From the NCBI GenBank assembly GCA_027422505.1, contig JAPQWV010000736.1:1-64000 (forward strand): a stretch of DNA of 64,000 nt, given 5' to 3'. The stretch is from Craterostigma plantagineum (lineage: Eukaryota; Streptophyta; Magnoliopsida; Lamiales; Linderniaceae). The position numbers and the translations under genes were made by a program. Below are positions 45,113-56,512 of the stretch, piece by piece; within the stretch, counting starts at the first letter, position 1, and each line of letters begins with the position of its first letter. The notes under the pieces were generated by a model. That model saw only the letters and a program-made list of their open reading frames with translations. It ran no database searches and was not told where the DNA came from.

Positions 45113-46577
45113 GTAGCAGATGCACTGAAGGACACGGATTGGGTGATAGCTATGCAAGATGAGATCAACCAATTTGAACGTCTCAAGTGTGGACTTTAGT
45201 ACCCCGCCCGCATGGGAATACTATTATCGGGACGAAACGGGTTTTCAAGAATAGAAAAATAAAAACGGAGAAATAATGAGGAACAAAGCACGCCTCATCG
45301 CTAAAGGGTACAATCAAGAGGAAGGAATAGACTACGACGAGATGTATGCCCCTGTTGCTGCGAAAGCCATCAGACTATTTTTGGGGGTACGCGGCCCATA
45401 AGACTTCAAAGTCTACCAAATGGGACGTAAACAACCCGCATTTCTCAACGGCGTGATAAAGGAAGAAGTAACGTCGCCCAACCAGAAGGCTTCGTCGAAT
45501 CAAGAACATTGATTATGTCTATCGACTGGACAAAGCTCTTTACGGACTAAAACAAGCCCACGAAGTCTGGATTCATCCGGGGACCATCGATACGACTCTC
45601 TTCAGCAAATTGCAAGACAAATATCTGATGGTCGTCCAAGTATATGTCGACGACATCATCTTTGGGTCAACTAATCCACGGCTTTGCAAGAAATTTGGAG
45701 ATTTAATGAAGAGCAAATTCGAAATGAGCCATATAGGAGAGATGCAGTTCTTTCTCGGCCTTCAAGTCAGGCAACTCGACAATGGGATTTTCATCAGTCA
45801 GACGAAATACATCAAGGATATTATGAAGAAATTCCATCAAGATCAGAGCAAGCCTCTCAGTACTTCCATGGCGACAAGCTGCAAGTTGGATGCTGATCCC
45901 ACTAGAAAAGCGATCGACATCACACTTTATCGCAACATCATTGGTTCTTTTCTCTATCTCACCTCAAGCCGCCCGGACATCATGTTTGCCACCTGTTTAT
46001 GCGCCCGCTTCCAAGCCGATTCCAAGGAATCCCACATGCTTGCTGTGAAGCGAATCTTGCGCTACCTCAAGGGCACATCTACCTGAGGATTGTGGTATCC
46101 TAAAGGTACGAACTTCAAACTTATCGGCTACTGATTATGCATGTTGCCGAATGGACAGGAAAAGCACATCCGTGGCGCTCAATTTCTAGGCGAAAAGCTC
46201 GTCTGCTAGTCATCCAAGAAACAGAACTGCGTCTCAACGTCGACAGTCGAGGTAGAATACGTCGCGGCTGCCAGCTGTTGGTCGCAAATGCTATGGATGC
46301 GAACTCAGCTTCGAGATTATGGGTACAATCTAAACAATATTCCCATTTATAGTGATAGCCAAACTGCCATTGCGATTACGTGTAATCCTATTCATCACTC
46401 ACGGACAAACACATAGACATTAGATATCACTTTATAAAAGATCACGTAGAAAAAGGCATGATTGATATGTATTTCGTGAACACGGAGTATCAACTAGCTG
46501 ACATTTTCACCAAGGCATGGGATGAAAAACGATTCCAATTTCTTGTCAGAAAATTAGGCATGTTGAACCTCAAGTAA
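45113..46577 (+). pseudogene. Ty1/copia (Sirevirus-like) reverse transcriptase and RNase H, decayed
   Basis: Across several frames the order of copia RT is intact: [44 protein letters not shown], the catalytic YVDDIIFGS (about 45643), FFLGLQVRQ, then GSFLYLTSSRPDIMF and KRILRYLKGT (long clean stretch 45610-46086). The RNase H/connection end follows in other frames, finishing with HSRTKHIDIRYHFIKDHV, QLADIFTKA and a TAA at 46575-46577. Stops and at least five shifts make it non-functional. The motif set is that of the Sirevirus lineage. The integrase piece at 4659-5024 could be its missing upstream part. Confidence 0.9.
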
Positions 46578-47587
46578 TATGTGCTCCACTTGATTTTGTG
46601 TGCTTTCATATGCTCTATTCTATGTATTTTCTATACTTCGATATTATATTTTGCGTGAAAATCTAGTAATAATAATAATAACAAATAATAATAAATATAT
46701 ATATGAAAAATAGTATACGTATATGTATAATATTAGGGGGATGAAGAAATTCTTTAAGATGCTTTGATCTAAGTCACAATAAGTTTCCCCGACAAGCGAC
46801 TGATTAATTGCTTAATTTTGTCAGTCTAAGTTGCATTCTTGTGTCTTGCTCCAGTAGACACAAAGTCACTTTACATATGTGAGGATTCTAGCCTTTTAAT
46901 TTCTCTCTCTTTGGATCTATTCTCGAGCGAGTCGCACACCAATTTTTGTCTTAACTAGCGCTTCTTGGTTTCGTCTTGCCTTGCTTTAGATTGTTAGGAT
47001 ATTGATAAGGGCACTTAGGTACATTAGCCCCTAGTCATCAACTTTGAGCCTTCTCCAATTCCCTTTTCTTCCTTTGAAACCCATTCAAAGCCTTCAACCG
47101 ACTTCAGTATTCTTCGGAGGGTTGTTCAAACGAGAAAAGGAGGGGGAGGAAAATTACAAACAAAGGAGATAAGATGACAATAGAAGACATTGCTCAACGC
47201 ACAAAAAACAGACCAAAGAAACCTGCCTCCCGACTATCCACATCACAAATTCTTAGGAGGAGGCATGGATCCTGCTGTGAACTTCTTCATCGATAATCTC
47301 AGACGCTCGTCAGAACGGCTGAAAAGAGGAGCACCTCGAAGTGAACTTCTCCAACGATAATCCGGTCTTATATCGGGAAACAAGAAGAGGAGCACAGCCT
47401 CGGGTTCGAATTCCATAACTGTGGACTTCTCCAAATCCATAATCTTTGAAACCTCTCTAGGGAATAAGAGAAGAGGAGCACGGTATCGGCCCGAGAACAA
47501 ACAAGAAGAACTCCGCCTACGATAATCTCCTATAGCCTCGTGGAGAAGCGGACTTCAGCTTGAGCATAAAAGGGGTTAGATGAAAAG

Positions 47588-47621
<34 letters not shown>

Positions 47622-50293
47622 GATAAATGCTGATGAAGAAGAAAAGACAAAGAAATGAAAGACGAAGAAATAAAGCTCGCCATCCCTGTATCTTTCCTTC
47701 CTTTCGAAGTCATAGCCAAATTAATCCCTCGGAGTCCCTTTGATTCCTAGATGACGACCTTTCGCGTAGGAGAAATGATTAAAAACACCTCGATCACAGG
47801 TAAATTGACACAAAATTGCTTGTGTTGACTTGATCCCAAGCTAAAAATAATAGAGTGCTAGAGTGAACCTAGTGAGAGCTGTCGAAATGGACTATTCTAT
47901 GAACTTAGGTCTTTAGTTTGACGACGTGACTTGACGGCATATGATCTTCCTAGTATCTTGTGAAATTTTAGGCGTGACGATTGATCGAAGCAAAATAATC
48001 TTACCCCATACTATAAGTAATATTAATATTCATAAAAAAAATAAAAAAACAATATATATATACACACATAAATGATAATATTTTCTTTAATTTTCTTTCA
48101 CTTTTCGTATCTTTTTCTTAAATAATTAAAAATAAAATAAAGAGGAAGAAAAAGAAATTCGCACATTCTGAATGCATGTTTAGTTTGCATTGATACTGAA
48201 TAGATTAAAAATGGGAATATTTGTTTTTGCTCATACCCTCGTGCATTATTTTGAACACATGAATATGGGCCATGTATCTAGCTTAAAATGATCAAATGCG
48301 TGTTTTATGATTTTTGACTTGGATTGATTTTATGTGTTTGCATGATATATCAATTTCGGTTCATTATTTGAGGGGGAGCATTTACAGAATAATATGTCTT
48401 GAGCTCCAAATACTTTTGATGTCTTTTCTCTAAGTGTTGCAGAAATTTTTCAATCGAAAAATGCAGAAAGCGCACCACGATTGAGTTAAGGACATTGGTA
48501 TAAAAAACTCAGGGGGAGCCTGATTAAAACAATTGTTAACTAACTCTAACATCATTAATGTTTTTTTGCTCTAAGTAATCCAGATTTTCAAAATTTCGTC
48601 AAAGGAGCCAGACGTTACAATTCAAACTTACAGGGAGTTAATTGCAGTTGTTTCAATTTTTAGGGGAGCAATTATGTTGTAATTGAAATCAGGGTCACTC
48701 TGAAAATGTAGGAAAACTTACGATCGAGAAATTGGATAGAAGAGCAATTTTCGAGTCCAAATTTCTCGAGCGTAAATAGTGTTGGGCTTGATCCAATTTA
48801 GTCGTGAAAACGTCCAACCGAAAACCCAACACATCAAGTCAGCCCATTAATTGGAAATTAACTTTCTGCAGTTGAAATACTTTATCACACGCAAAACCTA
48901 ATCGAAAAATCTACAGTGTCCATTCGGAATTCTCTCTCGCAAAACTCAAAAAGACGATTCGATTTTTCACTCAAATCTTTCGATTTTAACCCGAAATTAT
49001 CTTTTTAAGGTAGAATCGACACTTATATGTTGTTTGCGTTTTATTAAACTCCATTTGCATCTGCATTTTACGATTTTTCGCTTGATTCTGTGTTAGATTT
49101 TCGATGGCTTGAACTGTGAAAACCCCGCATGCTATCTTACAGAGACTTAGATCCTTTTCTATGTTTATCTGGGTTAAATTTGTGTCTTAGGATAGTTTAA
49201 GTGTTTTCGACCAAACCGATTGTATATATTTTCTATTATCTGCGTTTTAGAGCTAGATTCTAAGTTTCGACCAAAGTGAGTTTTGGATGTTTGAAGCAGT
49301 CAAAGAACTTTCTGGATCGCAAACAGCTTCAATTGAATTCCGATTCAATACTGTTTGTGTCGAAAAAGTTTTCGATCGCTAAATTTGACTTGGCCGATAA
49401 GATAGATGACGTAGGTCGAAAATCACTGACCATCGAAAATTCTAATTAGGATTTTATGCGAGTGAAAATTTAAAGAGCGGAATAGATAAAATAGGTGCAG
49501 TCTATTTTGTATGAGCGCAAAACTTATCATCGAAAATAGTAACTTCGATTTCATTCTATTCCGGTCGTAAATGTTAGCGGCGATAAATCAATTTTTCGAC
49601 GCTAAATTTCTCGAAATACTCACCGATAATTTTGTTCGATGGAAAATTTTCTCGGCAATTGACTTAGTCTCACGTTGACTAATTTCTCGATTGATAAAAT
49701 TTGCATCGAAAACCAATTTTAAAATCGAAAAACTTTCTCGCTCAACAAAATTCACGACAAAAATGTTATTCACTTGTGAAACATTGATTGTAAATTTACG
49801 CAGGAATTAATTTTCTTGATCGTAAATTTACACGGGAATTTTTCTCGATTGCAAACTTTCTCGGCTACAGAACCACGTCCAACGTTCAACACTTAGACAA
49901 TATTTTTAAGTCTTTGTCACTGTGGCTCAATCTAACGATTAAAATTTCTCGATTGCAAAAATAGACGGAGTTTGTTACTGTGTGAAATTGGCACTTAAGA
50001 AATTAAATTGAGAATTTCAATTTTCAAGCGAAAAATTTTGCGGAGTTAACAGTGCTTGCCTTCTACAATTCAACACTTAGGAAAATTTTCGAATAAGAAC
50101 CATATACGCTTTATGAACAACTTTCGAAATTTTATCAACAAATACCAGTTCTTTAGTTCACTCTTGTATGACCTATGTGCAAAATTAATATCAAACATGA
50201 AATATTGTGTTCAAATATTATAGTTTGATATGATAATTTTTACTCCAATTCCAAAATTTAAACTAAAGAATTTCCTGATTTCGTATTTTTCAG
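46578..50293 (+). mobile_element. Post-pol non-coding region of the Sirevirus-like element
   Basis: No gene is supported across this 3.7 kb. It holds A/T microsatellites (about 46668-46695 and (AAT)n at 47588-47622). Repeated agggggag-type purine runs lie at 48371, 48511 and 48662. A stretch rich in tcgaaaatt/ctcgatt words follows (about 49380-50060). A pyrimidine-rich attttttcag-like acceptor site immediately precedes the ATG at 50294. I could not delimit an LTR in it, and no tRNA-matching PBS is visible before 50294. Confidence 0.5.
48370..48672 (+). other. Cluster of polypurine runs (multiple-PPT-like)
   Basis: agggggagca (48371), agggggagcc (48511), acagggagtt (48631) and taggggagca (48661) lie within 300 bp. 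Sireviruses are known for multiple polypurine tracts upstream of the 3' LTR, and the spacing and GGGGAGC core here fit that description. Confidence 0.55.
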
Positions 50294-50497
50294 ATGGATC
50301 GTTATCCTCAATACAATCACATCTATGAACATAATCTATACCTCAAAGTTCAGGACACGAACTTTCAACTAGACCTGACTACGTTCCGATGTCTTGACGA
50401 AATCATCATATCCATTCTACACTGCCATCCTCTCTGGCACGCGCTCACCGCGACGGCCTCGGTGCAATGGTTTATCTCCAACAGTTTCGCACTTCGT
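50294..50497 (+). pseudogene. Truncated retroelement ORF with a TATASV..YLQQF-type motif
   Basis: The frame starts at ATG 50294 (MDRYPQYNHIYEHN) and runs through a CLDEIIISILHCHPLWHALTA segment. After a one-base loss near 50464 it continues as a VYLQQF motif before LINE sequence begins at about 50497. I recall similar PL..ALTATA-SVP-hydrophobic-QFW segments in additional ORFs of plant Sirevirus-like elements. Whether this is an env-like ORF downstream of pol or a gag cannot be decided here. A CAG preceded by a T-rich run directly abuts the ATG, which would suit a spliced message. Confidence 0.5.
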
Positions 50498-52110
50498 GGA
50501 GTTGAAGGAAGCTACTTAAGCTCCGTGATCACTTTCGCCCACTTATCACTTTCAGCATTGGAAATGGCTCTTCTATTAGGCTGTGGACCGACCCTTGGCT
50601 CTTCAGGGGGCCCATGATTGATCGATTCCCACGTGGCCCTATGATCATGGGCCTCCCCCTTGACTCAAAGCTTAGTAAAGTGATTCGTGAGGACGGTTGG
50701 TGCTGGCCTGCTCCTAGCTCAACGGAATACATGGACATTGAGCCTTTTCTCCCACAGGTCAGACCGAATGAGGAGGACAAGATTATCTGGAGTGCGTCCT
50801 CGAATGGCATTTTCTCTTCTCGCTCGGCTAGGGAGAGCATCCGTCTTCGACAACCTAAGATCACATGGAACACTCTATTTGGCGGCCTTATCTCTATTCA
50901 AAGGCATGAGTTTATCCTATGGCTTGCTGTCGAGACAGATTGGCAACGAGAGATAAGCCGTGGGTCGCAGCTAAGGCTGGGAGCTCTACCTGCCTTCTCT
51001 GCGACACCCAGGAGGTTGAGACTACTAGGCATTTTTTTAAGTGTCCCTATTCCCGATGCTGCCTTCACCTTCTTTGCCGGAAATTGCGCTTTGGATGGCC
51101 TTTTAGGGATTGGTCCGCCGGTATCAGGTGGGCGGCCCGACGCTGGAGGGGTAAACACTTAGCTAATCTGGGCCCACGTCATGCTCTCAGCTCGCTGGTC
51201 TATCACCTGTGGATGGAGCGTAACAAAAGATGGCACGATGGGCGACAACGACAGCCAGGTCACAGCATTGCTGATATTGAAATGCTACTTTGCTTACGTC
51301 TCTCTATCGTTCCCTCTAAGTATGCGTTGCAATGCTCTGCCCTAAGGCGGAAGTGCCGTATTACTTGGTAGGATTGGTGGACCTTGTGGCTTTGCTTCCT
51401 TTGTTCCTCAAGTTTGGATTGGACCTGCTGAGATGCTTTTCAGTTTGGGTACTGTTTTTTGGAGGGCTGCGATGCGATGCGCGTGGTATTAGGGAAGCAC
51501 TCAAATCTCTTTTCTCCTTTGTCCTCGCTTCTGCCGTGTGCTTTGCCTTTTCTCGTTGTTTTTCTGGCAGTTTTTGCTATTTGGTTTTCTGGTTGGTTGC
51601 CGTCGGGTGCGGACTGGGCTGGCTGCTTCTCGCTCGTGCTCGTGCCGGATCTCACGCGGTGGCGCAGTCTCTGCTGGGGCGGAAAGATACAGGAGCTGGC
51701 GTCTCATCGCCTTTTCCCCGACCTGACTTGCGGACGCACCTACTGCGTTTCCCTTCTTCCGCTTGATAATATTCTGTGTGGATTATCTGCTGTTGTGCGC
51801 TTGCGCCTTGCCTGCACATCGCCCGGGCGCCCTGCTGGCACTGCATCTGGTGCTGGGTTCCTGTTGAGTGTTTTGAGGATTGTGACACCTACCTTCGCCT
51901 CTGCTTTACATTGTTTTCCTTCTAATTTGTTCTTTGGCTTTGGTCTTGTTGGGACCTTGTGGGTGTTGGGGCTGTTTCGGTCTTTGTCGATGTGCTTTTC
52001 GGTCGGTAGATTGTTACCGCTTGTTGCGTCGTGAGCGATATCACGTACGCTACCCATGTACTCCTGTATCTTTCTTTATTTTAGTGAATTTTCCCAACAA
52101 AAAAAAAAAA
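50498..52110 (+). mobile_element. 5'-truncated LINE (L1-like) with poly-A tail
   Basis: The insertion begins inside the coding region and ends in 12 A residues (52099-52110) after ttttcccaac, as expected for target-primed reverse transcription. It carries the C-terminal part of ORF2 (to about 51371) and a T/G-rich 3' untranslated region (51372-52098). Its left junction truncates the 50294 ORF. No target-site duplication could be recognised. Confidence 0.85.
50505..51371 (+). pseudogene. LINE ORF2 C-terminal part (post-RT region and zf-RVT)
   Basis: Motifs appear in the order seen in plant L1-like ORF2 proteins: KLRDHFRPLITFSIGNGSS, RLWTDPWL, IWSASSNGIFSSRSA, HEFILWL, then after a one-base shift near 50929 RDRLATRDKPW, the zinc-binding CLLCD...HFFKC, WPFRDW, and LVYHLWMERNKRWHDG, ending with a TAG at about 51369. 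The RT catalytic domain itself is absent because of 5' truncation. The fragment at 1-335 on the minus strand is a second copy of the same region. Frames further downstream (51332-52034) lie in the 3' UTR and are not genes. Confidence 0.9.
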
Positions 52111-53059
52111 GAGGGGAATGAAAACGTGAAAGCAAGGAGGACTTTCGAATTTTAGATAAAGTCTAAACTTTCCAAGACAAGTAATGATATTATTTAGTAT
52201 AAGGGGTAAAATTCACCTTCTAGTCCAAGCCATGCACGAATTTTCAAGTTTTACTATGTATATCAAGTAAATTACAGTAGAGAAAAAGACACACACAAAA
52301 GTAACGAAAGGCTAGATGGAACAGAGGAAGAAAAGGAGAGTTCAACGAGAATCAACTAGCTTAAGAAATCCTTAGCAGATCAAATATTTGGAAGTGAGAG
52401 GTAGGTGAAATTACACTTACAACACGTAAACATCTTTATGATATTATGGTTATTATGTGTCTACATGTTGCTAATTTTATGTGATTTATGTGAAATCTTA
52501 TGTTGCTAAAAACCCTAAGTTCTAGGTCTAATAGTACGGATATCCTACTTCATAATTGTATGTCCTTGATATTCAAACCTTGATTTTAGGGTTTAAGTTC
52601 TTACTATATCGTTGTATGAAGGTGTGTATGTACGACATGAAATCTAGTGGAGGAATTTTGAGTTTGTGTAATTCCGAGTAGGAAGGGAATATGAATTTCA
52701 GATATTGACTTAAAAATTTGGGTAGCTTAAGGTGATTATATGGCCTATATTAGATGATTCTCGGACAATATACCTTTACGAATTTCGGGCTATTGATGAT
52801 TTCGCCGAGCTTGGGTTTTAAGCATCGACTTTGATAGCATTTTCGGGCAGTTTAATTTGTATGTGACTTAGTTAAATTCGGATAGCAAGCTAAGTAAAAT
52901 TTTCAGGTTTGACCTATTTTCGGGTCAACGGATGTTAGTTTAGTTTAGTACAAATTCGGGCTTAATTAGAATTTTGCCTTGCCTTGAAAGACTTTGGGTA
53001 CTCCTAACTAAATTTGGGTAGCAAGCAATTTCAGACGACTTAAGGGTTTGCATGATCGC
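52111..53059 (+). repeat. Tekay-like LTR, 5' part (piece H')
   Basis: This is non-coding, plus-oriented sequence with the internal order of a D-type LTR before its accession-block region: a purine-rich leader-like stretch (about 52310-52400), then aatttcgggc/tttcgccgag words (about 52780-53050). The first few hundred bases are missing at the LINE end. It stops at ATCGC (53055-53059), where element K begins. It is the complement of piece H (3173-4658), which starts with ATCGC. Confidence 0.6.
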
Positions 53060-53258
53060 TGATAAACGTATTTTAATGCATTTATTGTTGCATTTATTGG
53101 GTTATAATAGGATTTTTTTGGTCATTCCATGCATTTCTTGGCTCTATTTACACCCATTTAAATATTATAGGACCTTCGAATGATTATCGAGCGAAGAGAA
53201 GCGAAAACGAGGCGAAAACGACGCGAAAATGGCCAAGTATGAAGATGTCAGGCAAGAG

Positions 53259-53792
53259 TCACGGCCGTGACTCATCTCGAAGGGGGCCGTGAACAGAGGC
53301 AGTATGCTTAAGGACAAGGTGTCACGGCCGTGAATGTCTATGCACATGCCCGTGAACGTGGGCAGTGACTTTTACTTCAAGAGTCACGACCGTGAGCCTT
53401 GTGCGCGTGCCCGTGAATCCCGGCAGAACCAATTGAACTCAGCGATGGAAGCGTCACGGCCGTGAGTATCACCTTATGAGGCCGTGAAATGCGGCAGTAG
53501 CTCGAAATGTTTAAGTCACGGCCGTGACTCGACATGCAACTAGCCGTGACACTCGACAGAAACTAAGCAACGCAACATTGCCCGTTGTCACGGCCGTGAC
53601 TTTAGATGCAAGAGGCCGTGACTCTCTCCAGAAAGTCAATATTTAGAGTTTTGTTGTCAAAAAAATATTTAGGGTTTAAGCCGCCGTCACGGCCGTGACT
53701 CCTATTGCATGAGGCCGTGAAGGGTTTAAACAAGGCAAAAAGTAAGTCTTAATGCATAGTTCACGGCCGTGAAGGCCCGTTAAGTGGCCGTG
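53259..53792 (+). repeat. Array of TCACGGCCGTGA palindromes in the K LTR
   Basis: Eight palindromes start at 53259, 53322, 53384, 53454, 53516, 53588, 53687 and 53761 (spacing 62-99 bp). Seven are perfect TCACGGCCGTGA; the third reads TCACGACCGTGA. The 99-bp interval contains a short insertion with an aatattta duplication. Confidence 0.9.
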
Positions 53793-54539
53793 TGTAGGAC
53801 CCCAGTCCCCGCGAACTAGGTCGGCCAATAAATTACGTGTATGACTTACGTGATTTTGTGTTAATTACGTATATGTTCTACGTTTATGTGAATTCATGAA
53901 ATTCATGCTCGTGACTTCTATGAGAATTACGTGCAATTACGTGCCAGGGATTGTGTGTTCAATATAGTCCTAATTTAGGAAGGATGATTTTCGAAAATAC
54001 CAAGGGAAGTGATTAACAATAGTCACATGATAGTTGGGCTTGGAATTGAACTAGTATTGGGCTATAATTTAATAATGGGCCCAAATGTGCAAGAAATCAA
54101 CTTAGGAGACAAAGTCCCCATTTCAAGGAAGACCCACGCCACCCTATACATTATCTACCATAAGCTAAGGAAATATCTAACTAAAAATAATCTAAACTTC
54201 CTAATCTCACTCAAAAACCCACGAAAAGAGAAAGAAAGAAGAAGAAGAGAAAGGAGCCGAGAAGATTGAGCACAAAAATTTTCCAACAAGTTCAAGCATC
54301 GAAGTTGGTGAGTGAAATTCCTACCTCAAGCTAATTCGATTTTTATTTCATGGTATAAAACATGTTTAGGACTAGGAGAGTTAAGAGACGAGATATTACA
54401 AGCCCTAACCTTGGACGAAAATGCATAGCCAAAGATCTCCTTGAGCTTAGCTAAATGTTGGGTAGCTTAGTATGTGATTTAGAACTTGTAATTCTGGGTA
54501 AAGCTAGCCAAAAATCTGGTTTCGCGGGATGAAGAATGA

Positions 54540-55395
54540 AGTAGATAATAAATGTCGAAACAAGCAGGAAGGAATGTCGAATTAAAAATCGAAGTAAATG
54601 TCGAGATGCTAGCAAATATCGAAATGGTAGGATGTCGAGTCAACATATCGAGTTTATAGTGAATGTCGAGTAAAAAGTCGAGGTAAATTCCATATCGACA
54701 TCTTGTGTTCCAAAATGTCGAGACCTTCTAACTAGATAAAATGTCGAATGATAAATATAATGCTGAGTAAAAAGTCGAGATGCCATGGTAAGATGTCGAA
54801 GTCAAGAGATGTCGAGGCACAATGTCGAATGATAGCTAAAATGTCGAGCTTACATATCGAGATTTATATAATGTCGAGATGTCTAACGATAAATGTCGAA
54901 ACCCTCAAAATGTCGAAGTGTTAAGGAGAAATGTCGAAACCTTGTTAGGAAATATGTCGAGACCTATGTTGAATTTATGTCTATATATATCATATCGAGA
55001 TTTTTGCAATGTCGAACGAAATTAAGAACAAAATGTCGAGATCTTTAAATCGTTTAAATGTCGAGATTTCTAAATGTCGAGACCCTTTAGTAAAATGTCG
55101 AAATGACAAAGTAAAATGTCGAAACTTGAAAATGTCGAGATCCTCAAATAACTCAAATGTCGAAATCTTTGAGAAAATATCGAAGTGAAGTTCGAAGATT
55201 TGCTTCCAGTATCGACATTTAATATAAGAAATGTCGGAGATCATGTTAAAATGTATATCGACATTTTGTTTAAAATATCGAAGCACATGGCACGATTTTG
55301 AATTCGTAGGAACCCAAGATTTATCCACATGCCGAAATTAAGTATGGAATCGAGATTTTCTTTATAATGTCGAGATTTAATTTAACCAACGACTC
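54540..55395 (+). repeat. Dense ATGTCGA(G/A)A word array in the solo LTR
   Basis: About 35 copies of aaTGTCGA or its close variants (taTCGA) occur in some 850 bp with irregular 15-35 bp spacing. The equivalent stretch of the B LTRs instead carries tttcgatcgaaactc words. Confidence 0.85.
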
Positions 55396-56485
55396 GAAAT
55401 CTATTTTAACCCATGATGTACATATAGGGCTTGAAGATTAACATACTTAAACCATTAAATAAAATAGCGCACTGACACCAATATTTCATGCCTAAGGTCG
55501 GGACTTAGGAACACCTACGGGTCAGGTGACTGCTAACCTACGGACAACAAGTAAGTAGAAATTTCAACTACAGTACGTAACTTGCCTGCGTCCGATGATG
55601 TGAATTTACGTGCTCGTGTATTTTACGTGAAACATGCATGTTAAGATAAGATTATTTTATTTGCATGATAAGCATGATCTGCATATTCACATGAGCATGT
55701 CATGAGCACTTGCACGCATAAGTAGTAAGTATGACGCGAGGTGAGAGCGTGCATAAGATCGCCTGTGTGCGATGTATACTCGCCGATATTGGCGTTTGTG
55801 TCGACTCAATGAAGAGTCACGGCTACCCTTATGCGACCATGGCAAAAGAAGCCATAAGGCCTGTATAAGAGGCTGGGGGAATACCCCGTATGCGGGAGAT
55901 GCAACCTGGAGGATGCGGCCCGGGGCACGCACTGAGTAAGGGAAGATTCCTGCGGGTGACCTTTTAGTGCGTAAAGCACTAACCGGGAGGGAAGATTCCT
56001 TCGGGTGACCTCCGCGGTTAGTGGCCTCGGTGTTGGCTACCAGTGAGAAGCGTCCGCGTGGAGGCCACATTGAGTAAGGGAAGATTCCTTCGGGTGACCT
56101 TCTAGTGTGAGAACCTCCACATATGAGATCTCTATGAAATGGCGCATAGTGGGATAGAAAGCCGAGGGCCCGTACGAAGTAAGAGTATAAGAAAATGAGT
56201 ATGAGTCAGAAAAAGGTCAAGAAAATGAGAAGGAGAGTATGAGCATTAGAAAACGACGACGTGGATTGTCGATCGTTAGGACACGTGCATACATGCATAA
56301 TTTCTGCTTACTGAGCCTCTGTGGCTCATTCTTTATGTTACGTATTGTAGGTACAGACGATCACGGTACGTGATCCGAACTTTATGCGAGGCCAGTCTTT
56401 TGAAGCTATCCGGCTGCTTTTGGGGTGGGAGTGTGTGTATGGATGACGACCTGTGAAGGCCGGGCGCATAGGGAGCTTTTGGCTG

Positions 56486-56512
56486 CACACACACACACAC
56501 ACACACACACAC
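56486..56512. repeat. (CA)n microsatellite in the solo LTR
   Basis: About 13 CA repeats lie at the LTR position where B carries (GT)n on the plus strand (34175-34192), consistent with the opposite orientation. Confidence 0.9.

Noticed and set aside
47243..47500. 85-codon minus-strand frame in the post-pol region
   Set aside because: It overlaps short imperfect repeats (aagaggagcac, acttctcc...cgataatc) and has no recognisable domain.
48675..50293. Sirevirus 3' or 5' LTR
   Set aside because: Its position after the polypurine runs is suggestive, but I found no second copy, no clear TG...CA boundaries and no PBS, so I did not annotate it as an LTR.
51332..52057. Several overlapping frames on both strands after the LINE ORF2
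   Set aside because: They lie in the T/G-rich 3' untranslated region before the poly-A tail, overlap each other on both strands and show no domain.
54990..55328. 112-codon minus-strand frame with FRHF-type repeats
   Set aside because: It is generated by the TGTCGA word array; the amino-acid periodicity comes from the DNA repeat.
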